Assembly: GCA_028565635.1 (NCBI GenBank)
Contig: JAOXYB010037762.1
Location: forward strand, 1-13,512
Direction: 5' to 3'
Source: Phoronis ovalis
Taxonomy: Eukaryota > Phoronida > Phoronidae
Length of the DNA: 13,512 bases
Each line of letters begins with the position of its first letter. The stretch's first letter is position 1. The notes beneath the pieces were generated by a model, which made no database searches, was not told the origin of the DNA, and saw only the letters and a list, made by a program, of their open reading frames with translations. Made by a program: the position numbers and the translations under genes. This document shows positions 9,801 to 13,512 of this stretch, in pieces.

Positions 9801-10430
9801 ACATAGAAATATATTGGAGTAGACATGTTTGTATAAGATCTGGTCTAAGGTCACCATTAGAATCCCCATCCAACTCAATAGAAAAACGTTGTAACGTTCG
9901 AGCAACATTCCCAGAACTATTATCTCTTCATAATGTGAGCATACACTCTTTCATACACTACAAGTTAATTTTTCGTGCAGTCCTGTCCATACTGATTTTA
10001 AGAAAATCGTGTTAGAACAAAATTGACCCATGAATCGCACTATTCCTGTAGCAAATACTGATTTTTTAAAGTCAGAAAGTACAACATATTGACATTACAA
10101 AACACCCAACATTAAAATACCACACCCCAAAAAGAAAAAAATACATGTATTAATATGCCGGTACTATATTCAAATGTAGTGTCAACAAATCTTCATGCTT
10201 TGGTGTGCTTAGGTCATCTCACCGTTATAATGTTTCCTAGTGTCGTTGTAGACCATTTCAATGCTGGTGCCTGGTAATACATCGTGAAACTGGTTGAGAA
10301 GCAACAACTTCCAAAGCCTCAGCAACTCTTCATAAGGATACAGTAGTGTAGAATCTCTGGTGAGACAAAGGGAAGAAACAGCTTCAACATCACGCAACAA
10401 AAACTCACATTTTCTGTTGCCTCTCTTTAC
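706..10430 (-). CDS. MAN2C1: Cytosolic alpha-mannosidase (GH38, MAN2C1-type), 3' half, 13 exons, partial at both ends
   Basis: MAN2C1 trims free high-mannose oligosaccharides in the cytosol, a metal-dependent alpha-mannosidase step in turnover of glycans released from misfolded glycoproteins (family knowledge). Seen here: 13 minus-strand exons (10223-10430, 8423-8487, 7931-8096, 7674-7756, 6815-6909, 5833-5937, 4650-4719, 4320-4406, 3369-3512, 2916-3025, 2534-2613, 1884-2035, 706-809) giving 489 codons plus 2 nt with no stop and matching phases. Residues 1-90 of this fragment are the end of the catalytic and middle region, with NQFHD at 46-50; the His matches the zinc-ligand His of GH38. Residues about 91-490 are the C-terminal beta domains, with [28 protein letters not shown] and [10 protein letters not shown]. 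These stretches are far closer to MAN2C1 than to Golgi or lysosomal GH38 enzymes. Missing: the N-terminal half with the nucleophile Asp (not found upstream in the window) and the last roughly 35 residues (expected left of base 1). The intact frame argues for a live gene. Confidence 0.93.
1010..1290 (+). repeat. Possible SINE-like insertion with a tRNA B-box-like motif
   Basis: This stretch is visibly richer in G and C than its surroundings. It contains GGTTCGAGTCC at 1218-1228, a perfect match to the internal B box of RNA polymerase III promoters. It also holds a degenerate internal repeat, cagcaattyggrtg followed by a CCG block, near 1073-1096 and 1165-1187. No convincing A box or cloverleaf was found and boundaries are approximate, so this is a suggestion only. 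Confidence 0.3.
1663..1739 (+). repeat. Dispersed repeat, copy 2 (pair with 570-648)
   Basis: Same-orientation partner of the repeat at 570-648. The two copies flank mannosidase exon 13 at a distance of about 1.1 kb. Recombination between them would remove that exon. Confidence 0.8.
1884..2035 (-). CDS. MAN2C1: Alpha-mannosidase exon 12
   Basis: 152 nt, phase 1 in and phase 0 out. After a split Gly it reads [20 protein letters not shown] and later [12 protein letters not shown]. Acceptor is ttattacag, donor gtagga. The open frame continues into the intron as VGYFLFNTY with no family match, so the donor is placed at the end of SLKR. Confidence 0.92.
2036..2533. other. Intron between mannosidase exons 11 and 12
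   Basis: 498 bp, AT-rich. The segment 2371-2400 resembles 10904-10931 (shared ggacaagt flanked by ttttaa and ttaa), suggesting a dispersed repeat fragment. Nothing else seen. Confidence 0.6.
2534..2613 (-). CDS. MAN2C1: Alpha-mannosidase exon 11
   Basis: 80 nt, phase 2 in and phase 1 out. It reads [20 protein letters not shown] and YAVMPHN, almost invariant in MAN2C1. Acceptor is tttatag, donor gtaaag. Confidence 0.95.
2614..2915. other. Intron between mannosidase exons 10 and 11
   Basis: 302 bp of AT-rich sequence in which I see no exon, repeat or regulatory motif. Confidence 0.6.
2916..3025 (-). CDS. MAN2C1: Alpha-mannosidase exon 10
   Basis: 110 nt, phase 0 in and phase 2 out. It contains [20 protein letters not shown] and [13 protein letters not shown]. 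The LNDCKYG core is conserved across GH38 C-terminal domains. Acceptor is tttgtag, donor gtaagt. Confidence 0.94.
3026..3368. other. Intron between mannosidase exons 9 and 10, with a TAA/TTA simple repeat
   Basis: 343 bp. Around 3235-3270 there is a palindromic run of taa and tta triplets (taataataattattatta and extension). No coding signal. Confidence 0.65.
3369..3512 (-). CDS. MAN2C1: Alpha-mannosidase exon 9
   Basis: 144 nt, exactly 48 codons, phase 0. It contains [19 protein letters not shown] and [20 protein letters not shown], near-signature MAN2C1 sequence. Acceptor is attttag, donor gtatat. Confidence 0.95.
3513..4319. other. Intron between mannosidase exons 8 and 9
   Basis: 807 bp. 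It contains the inverted-repeat element at 3582-3793. No other feature was seen in the remainder. Confidence 0.65.
3582..3793. mobile_element. MITE-like element with terminal inverted repeats
   Basis: The left end 3582-3619 (taaggccaaacc, later ttgtttaatggg) is mirrored by the right end 3758-3793, whose reverse complement reads taggccacacc, later ttgtttaatggg. About 30 of 36 to 38 positions pair. The interior of about 140 bp is non-coding with a poly-T run. Length, inverted ends and lack of coding capacity fit a miniature inverted-repeat element. A target-site duplication is not clear; a TA may be present. Confidence 0.6.
4320..4406 (-). CDS. MAN2C1: Alpha-mannosidase exon 8
   Basis: 87 nt, exactly 29 codons, phase 0 on both sides. 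It reads [20 protein letters not shown] and CPYLRFVTE. Acceptor is gttttcag, donor gtaagt, both close to consensus. Skipping it would preserve the frame. Confidence 0.93.
4650..4719 (-). CDS. MAN2C1: Alpha-mannosidase exon 7
   Basis: 70 nt. It completes an Arg codon, then reads [20 protein letters not shown] and TVE, ending in phase 0 at donor gtagtc. Of two adjacent AGs at the acceptor (tttcag, then ag two bases later) only the first keeps the frame. Confidence 0.87.
5354..5399 (+). repeat. Perfect 23-bp tandem duplication
   Basis: Two identical adjacent copies of a 23-bp unit beginning taactgatacacctc, at 5354-5376 and 5377-5399. The lack of any mismatch implies a recent duplication. It lies 6 bp from the hairpin at 5406. 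Confidence 0.93.
5406..5480. repeat. Long imperfect hairpin (foldback) with a 17-nt loop
   Basis: The left arm 5406-5436 begins gtcttagtta and ends gtcaaaatac. The right arm 5454-5480, reverse complemented, begins gtcttagtta and ends gtcaaaatac as well, with ttgtg shared in the middle and a 4-nt length difference. The loop 5437-5453 contains two TAGGG words. Too short for an autonomous element; it may be a tiny foldback or MITE core. Confidence 0.85.
5833..5937 (-). CDS. MAN2C1: Alpha-mannosidase exon 6 ([18 protein letters not shown])
   Basis: 105 nt, phase 2 to phase 2. It contains [18 protein letters not shown] and VMDYHLQT, the most conserved block of the MAN2C1 C-terminal half and the strongest single identifier of the subfamily. 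Acceptor is attgtag, donor gtaaca. Confidence 0.95.
5938..6814. other. Intron between mannosidase exons 5 and 6
   Basis: 877 bp. The middle carries a degenerate duplicated repeat (6255-6510). The tail at 6650-6690 is a low-complexity A/T stretch. No exon seen. Confidence 0.65.
6255..6510 (+). repeat. Degenerate two-copy repeat
   Basis: Copy 1 (about 6255-6395) and copy 2 (about 6405-6520) share, in order, caccagtcggctatattgga against caccagtcagccatgttgga, then a taccaaatatgaa block, then an aagctgtt block. Offsets drift from 156 to about 131 bp, so the second copy has lost sequence. An old dispersed repeat, family not recognised. Confidence 0.65.
6815..6909 (-). CDS. MAN2C1: Alpha-mannosidase exon 5
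   Basis: 95 nt, phase 0 in and phase 2 out. It reads [20 protein letters not shown] and then [11 protein letters not shown], the family segment in which an N-rich turn leads into the beta-sandwich. Acceptor is atggtag, donor gtaagc. Confidence 0.88.
6910..7673. other. Intron between mannosidase exons 4 and 5
   Basis: 764 bp. Its main content is the 122-bp tandem pair at 7306-7548. The plus-strand open frame at 6872-7123 partly overlaps exon 5 antisense and has no family match. Confidence 0.65.
7306..7548 (+). repeat. 122-bp tandem duplication, two copies
   Basis: Copy 1 is about 7306-7426 and copy 2 about 7427-7548. Shared blocks are cacacagctgaaac, gggatcagaaaattactg, gcatctattatta and taattaccatgatacaaatt in the same order. 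Offset is 121 bp at the start and 122 bp at the end, with small indels between. The copies are clearly diverged but intact. Confidence 0.92.
7674..7756 (-). CDS. MAN2C1: Alpha-mannosidase exon 4
   Basis: 83 nt, completing a split Ala codon and then [15 protein letters not shown], ending at IEK in phase 0 before donor gtaaat. The acceptor taken is ttgtag. Two upstream AG sites (atacag, aacag) would each bring a stop codon when joined to phase-1 exon 3, so only this acceptor keeps the frame. The pyrimidine tract is weak. Confidence 0.82.
7931..8096 (-). CDS. MAN2C1: Alpha-mannosidase exon 3
   Basis: 166 nt, 55 codons plus 1 nt. It contains [16 protein letters not shown], the family's first strand after the middle domain. 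The acceptor ctgcag is clear. The donor is chosen as TTTAG|gtgcat because it joins [10 protein letters not shown] to [10 protein letters not shown] in frame. A second in-phase donor 42 nt earlier (exon end 7973, gtgaaa) would drop 14 residues, so the 3' border is less certain than the others. Confidence 0.8.
8097..8422. other. Intron between mannosidase exons 2 and 3
   Basis: 326 bp of AT-rich sequence with nothing recognisable. Confidence 0.6.
8423..8487 (-). CDS. MAN2C1: Alpha-mannosidase exon 2
   Basis: 65 nt. With the G carried over from the previous exon it reads [18 protein letters not shown] and closes in phase 0. Acceptor is tgtttttag, donor gtaatg. HYN of exon 1 joined to DIIENGN matches the family helix after the NQFHD motif. 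This is the shortest exon in the visible gene. Confidence 0.9.
8488..10222. other. Largest visible mannosidase intron (exons 1 to 2)
   Basis: 1735 bp without a supported exon on either strand. It holds one copy of a dispersed repeat (about 9619-9740), a CATACATGTATG palindrome at 9461-9472 and three of the five TACATGTA palindromes of the window. Confidence 0.65.
9619..9740 (+). repeat. Dispersed repeat, copy 1 (pair with 10749-10850)
   Basis: It shares gaatttttattaataaa, then atggac and tttcaatgtaa, agacag and finally atatgccaycttaa-like ends with 10749-10850 in the same orientation. The middle part differs by indels. Decayed element, family not recognised. Confidence 0.75.
10223..10430 (-). 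CDS. MAN2C1: Alpha-mannosidase exon 1 of those visible (NQFHD motif)
   Basis: 208 nt, 69 codons plus 1 nt, entered in phase 0. It begins [18 protein letters not shown] and contains [16 protein letters not shown]. The acceptor is ttatttttag and the donor is gtgaga after CATTATAACG. The His of NQFHD corresponds to the late zinc-ligand His of GH38 enzymes. The start VKRGN is internal to the family, so at least one exon must precede it. Continuing the frame through the donor gives three more codons and then TAA, which is intron. Confidence 0.93.
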
Positions 10431-10748
10431 CTAAAAATAATTTTAAAAATTACATTATAAACCGGGTTGGTATCACATTTTGACCACAAAAAACTAACTT
10501 TCAATTTGTATTAGCAGTTTTGTCTGAAAATAGCCAGCTATATTTTATGAAATAATGGGAACGTTACATGCATTAGTTGATGTTTTGAGTCATTTATGTG
10601 AACTAAATGCATTGACTAGTAAATGGAATTAAAAATATAAAACTTCAATTTAAACAGTAATCTCTATATGTGGTGATCAGCTATGAATCAAGTATTAGAG
10701 GATACTACATTATTTATAAACTGTATCAGTTCTTTGGGTTGCTTAATA

Positions 10749-10850
10749 ATTGCTATGGCCCAGTTTGAATTTTTATTAATAAAATGGACTTTTCAATGTA
10801 ATAGACAGACAGGTAAAATTATCCTCTAAACTACCAATATGCCACCTTAA
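10749..10850 (+). repeat. Dispersed repeat, copy 2 (pair with 9619-9740)
   Basis: Same-orientation partner of 9619-9740, about 1.1 kb away. The two copies straddle mannosidase exon 1 (10223-10430), repeating the arrangement seen around exon 13. Its right end runs into a 34-bp tandem duplication. Confidence 0.75.
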
Positions 10851-10911
10851 TCTCCCTTTTATAATAAAGTTTTAACTACCTTAATCTCCCTTTTGTACTG
10901 AAGTTTTAAGG
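10844..10911 (+). repeat. 34-bp tandem duplication
   Basis: The unit starting accttaatctccctttt occurs at 10844 and again at 10878, followed in both by a diverging stretch ending in agttttaa. The second copy runs on into ggacaagtattaa, which resembles 2381-2391. Confidence 0.85.
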
Positions 10912-11519
10912 ACAAGTATTAAAATATGCCTTCAAGCAACAGGTTCTAAATTTTATTAAAATGTTTTCTGTCTTGACTTGAATTATAACACTAGAAAACA
11001 ATTTCCTGGTAAACAACAATTTTTTTAAAAAGTTAAACGCGAATTGATGGATGCCTTCAAGCTTGATTTTATACCGAAACATGAAAGTCAAGAATATCAC
11101 TTGCAAGTACAAGCATAAGATAAAAATAGCTTTTTGTGTTATTATAATAACTTTTCAAAGGAATATCTTAAATATGATAACAAACAGAAAGCTGTTTTAT
11201 CAGTTACTTATGTTATCAGTTGTATGAAAACAAAACTTTCAAATTGTCAGTTTGCTTTTCATTAATTATTCTTGGAAATAACCCACTGAGTATTACATGC
11301 AACCGTTGAACTATCACCCAAATCGTTGTATATTGACCAAAGTTGTTTGACATTCCACCATAAAATCATTGAGCATTGACAAGTTATTACGTGTTACAAT
11401 CACAGAGTACGTTCACCACTCACAATTACTGACAAGTTCACTGATGGCTTTCCTGTTGATACACTCGAGGGTTTTCTTTGTTGATTGTAGCTATAATGAA
11501 GATTAATTTACGATTTAAT

Positions 11520-11720
11520 TTCGCCTTGATATACAAGGGAATCAGTCACGGACCCTTATTGACATCCACGCGACGTCAACTGGACAGTGTCAATTGAGCA
11601 CTGGTCTTACATTTTAGTAATGAAACTACATGTATATATGCAAGATGCCTCGTAGTCCACTACTCACACTGGAGACTCATACTCGATGATAACCTTTAGT
11701 ACCATCTAGATCTGTGATCG
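11520..11720. promoter_or_regulatory. CpG-containing patch with a CRE-like GACGTCA; weak promoter or enhancer candidate
   Basis: In a CpG-poor window this patch has a cluster of CpG sites, including ccacgcgacgtcaac at 11566-11580 with GACGTCA, a CREB/ATF-type core. It lies 1 kb upstream of both the receptor start and mannosidase exon 1. This is composition plus one common motif only. Confidence 0.2.
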
Positions 11721-12294
11721 CTATTATAATAGCTATTCAAAAAATCTATCTGCTTGTGAATACAATGCCTGTTCAGCATTATTTTCTGTGATAAATGGGG
11801 TTTATTAAATGAATATTGATCAATATAAGATTGAATCGAAGCTGTTGTACGGAAGCATATCACTTCAGAATTTCTGCGCTTAATTTTGCGATTCTCTGCA
11901 ACAAGGTATTATCTCTTGAGGTCACAGAGTGGCTGAAAACTTCAGGTAAAACTTGTGAAATATATGGGCACCAGATTAAATTGCAATTTTCGAAAGTGGG
12001 TAATTAAAATATAAAACTCTATTAGAAACTACTATCACACTTTTATGCTGAACAAATAGACTACAGGAACAAAATGATTTAATAGATTTTAATGATTTAA
12101 GTAAATCATAGACAAGACATTTTAATTTAATGCAAGCTGGAAAATAGACTGTCTATAAAGTTAACTGAATAGATTTATAAAAAATCATTAAATTAATAGA
12201 GAAAAGATAATGGTGATGATAGAGACTAGTTATCATTCATCCGATGAAATCTTCAGAATAAAGAAGAGATGTAAGGTTCTTAATTTACATAATT

Positions 12295-12326
12295 GAATAT
12301 GGATTGGCAAGTCGAATATGGATTGG
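12295..12326 (+). repeat. 19-bp short tandem duplication
   Basis: gaatatggattgg occurs at 12295-12307 and 12314-12326, a 19-bp period, separated by caagtc. A small local duplication upstream of the receptor gene with no evident role. Confidence 0.8.
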
Positions 12327-12659
12327 AAAGATGAAACAGAAATGATTAGTAACCAACAACATCACAGAATCAAAGTGCTTTAATTGTTAACGATAAAAAG
12401 ATAAGTTACAGTTTTGTTTGGAGATGCATACATTTTCATCATTACAATTAAAAAGTAATCTTATTCAGGTTAATAAGGAATTTTTAAACAATGAGTTTTG
12501 TCACTTTGATCATGTAATTGAATTGTTTAATGATAACTAGGAATTAAACTGGATTGTGGGTATTGCATGTACTAAATGGCCTCGGAATATTCTAGTGGAT
12601 TAACTTGTAAAATTGTAATACTGACAAGTCGTTTGTATTCAAGTTCTACTAAATAAAAG

Positions 12660-13512
12660 ATGGAATACTCTGGTGAAGCAAATATGACAGTGAACAATAT
12701 GTCTACTAATACTGACAGTGATTGTTTTTCAATGTCTGGGATTGCAAAGTTTGTATACCATTACATACCATTGTTGATCTCTGGAGGTGGATGTCTAATG
12801 AATATCCTAGCTTTTATTGCACTGTTTTTAGTACAATGCAAAAAACCAAGGACTTTCTTACTGATAAGTTTGGCAAGTACAAATTTTATACTTTCAAATA
12901 TTATTTTAGTCAGCACAATCTACTATACACCTGATGAAAGTAGAGAATCGTACTGTTACAGTGAAATTCTAGTTTCCATACGTGGCGATTTGTTTTATGA
13001 AGAAGAATACTTTGCGATTACAATGTTTATGGTTTTATATACAGCGGCTGTCTTTTTGGAGCTTTTAACATTACTGGCCTTAACGGTAGATGTGTTTGTA
13101 GCCGTTTGGAAGCCACTGGAATATAAACTGATAGTGACAAAATACCGCATTAGAGTGTACCTTGTATTTATTTGGTTGGTAGTTGTTGTACTAGGTGCAG
13201 TACTTTGTACATTAAGTGTAACACTATCATTATTTTCAGAAATTTTTGACAGTCTGGCAATAATTGTTGGCTCGTTCGGTATAGGAGTTTTGATAATTTT
13301 GTGCCTTATTTACTTCTTGATTTTTTATCTTATTAGAAAACAAATGATGCTGCATATTTCTGTCGGAAATATGGTCAAGCTGAGAAAGAGTACCATTACC
13401 ATCATTATGGTATTGGGAATATTTGCTATATGTTTCCTCCCAATGAGCATACATGCCTGCATTGCTCAAGGGTTCTTTTGGAGTAGTTCAGCTACAAACA
13501 ATAATCTTACCC
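12660..13512 (+). CDS. Rhodopsin-like (class A) G-protein-coupled receptor, 5' part, intronless so far
   Basis: An open frame of 284 codons runs off the right edge. The start at 12660 follows an in-frame TAA at 12654-12656 and has a good context (A at -3, G at +4). The N-terminus has two glycosylation sites (N8, N13) and no signal peptide. Hydrophobic segments lie at about 36-58 (TM1, with N48 in the N1.50 position), 66-88 (TM2), 119-144 (TM3), 164-186 (TM4, W172), 198-225 (TM5) and 245-268 (TM6, FAICFLP at 255-261). TM7 is outside the window. LTVDVFVAVWKPLEY at 141-155 aligns with the usual end of TM3, but DRY is DVF, so the arginine is missing. TM2 has LASTN where LAxxD is usual. I see no cysteine at the top of TM3 (I120); C99 lies earlier in a long first extracellular loop. 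It is an orphan receptor by eye; ligand unknown. Family confidence is high, subtype none. Confidence 0.9.
   Translation, partial: MEYSGEANMTVNNMSTNTDSDCFSMSGIAKFVYHYIPLLISGGGCLMNILAFIALFLVQCKKPRTFLLISLASTNFILSNIILVSTIYYTPDESRESYCYSEILVSIRGDLFYEEEYFAITMFMVLYTAAVFLELLTLLALTVDVFVAVWKPLEYKLIVTKYRIRVYLVFIWLVVVVLGAVLCTLSVTLSLFSEIFDSLAIIVGSFGIGVLIILCLIYFLIFYLIRKQMMLHISVGNMVKLRKSTITIIMVLGIFAICFLPMSIHACIAQGFFWSSSATNNNLT

Larger units (their letters stand above)
10431..12659. other. Non-coding stretch between mannosidase exon 1 and the receptor gene
   Basis: 2.2 kb with no exon I can support on either strand. The mannosidase exon that should precede VKRGN was looked for on the minus strand, by the family's usual TYTTQ-type lead-in, and not found. 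Open frames at 10906-11112 (minus) and 11816-12007 (plus) have no recognisable family. Contents seen: repeat copy 10749-10850, the 34-bp duplication, a CpG-containing patch at 11520-11720 and a short duplication near 12295. Confidence 0.6.

Noticed and set aside
10906-11112. 68-codon open frame on the minus strand, considered as an upstream mannosidase exon
   Set aside because: No GH38 similarity and no suitable acceptor and donor in phase.
11816-12007. 63-codon open frame on the plus strand, considered as a 5' exon of the receptor
   Set aside because: No hydrophobic or signal-peptide segment, no family match, and the receptor already has a good start after an in-frame stop.
12087-12192. Inverted tttaatgattt / aaatcatta pair as a transposon end
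   Set aside because: About 11 bp of pure A/T-rich sequence, expected by chance at this composition.
13236-13469. 77-codon open frame on the minus strand
   Set aside because: It is the antisense of the receptor's TM5-TM6 region; the plus frame has clear transmembrane and family signals.

Overview
The window is animal nuclear DNA. Coding sequence is broken into short exons with GT-AG borders and consistent phases, the background is AT-rich (roughly one third GC by eye), and introns hold decayed repeats. No bacterial features (operons, ribosome binding sites) are visible. The protein families, a relic of a non-LTR retrotransposon and the frequent TACATGTA palindrome suggest an invertebrate. A mollusc or another lophotrochozoan is my best guess, but the sequence does not settle this.

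Most of the window (706-10430, minus strand) is the 3' half of a cytosolic alpha-mannosidase gene of glycoside hydrolase family 38, the MAN2C1 type. I could place 13 exons (numbered 1-13 here from the first one visible). They join in one open frame of 489 codons plus 2 nt with every phase matching. The frame starts inside the catalytic region, just before the NQFHD motif, and runs to near the C-terminus. The last coding exon should lie left of base 1. The N-terminal half (first zinc ligands and nucleophile) was not found in the window.

On the plus strand, 12660-13512 holds the start of an intronless rhodopsin-like (class A) G-protein-coupled receptor, 284 codons up to the window edge, covering transmembrane segments 1-6. 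It lacks the usual DRY arginine, the TM2 aspartate and the TM3 cysteine. It is either nested, in the opposite orientation, in a mannosidase intron whose 5' exons lie beyond 13512, or it marks the edge of a truncated mannosidase copy.

The left edge (1 to about 345, minus) is a decayed fragment of a LINE-type retrotransposon from the stretch between endonuclease and reverse transcriptase. Introns and the intergenic stretch hold several repeats: a roughly 75-bp dispersed pair flanking exon 13, a MITE-like element with inverted ends (3582-3793), a 23-bp duplication next to a long hairpin (5354-5480), a degenerate duplication (6255-6510), a 122-bp tandem pair (7306-7548), and another dispersed pair (about 9619 and 10749). 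Functionally the two genes are unrelated: one is cytosolic turnover of free oligosaccharides, the other a cell-surface receptor.
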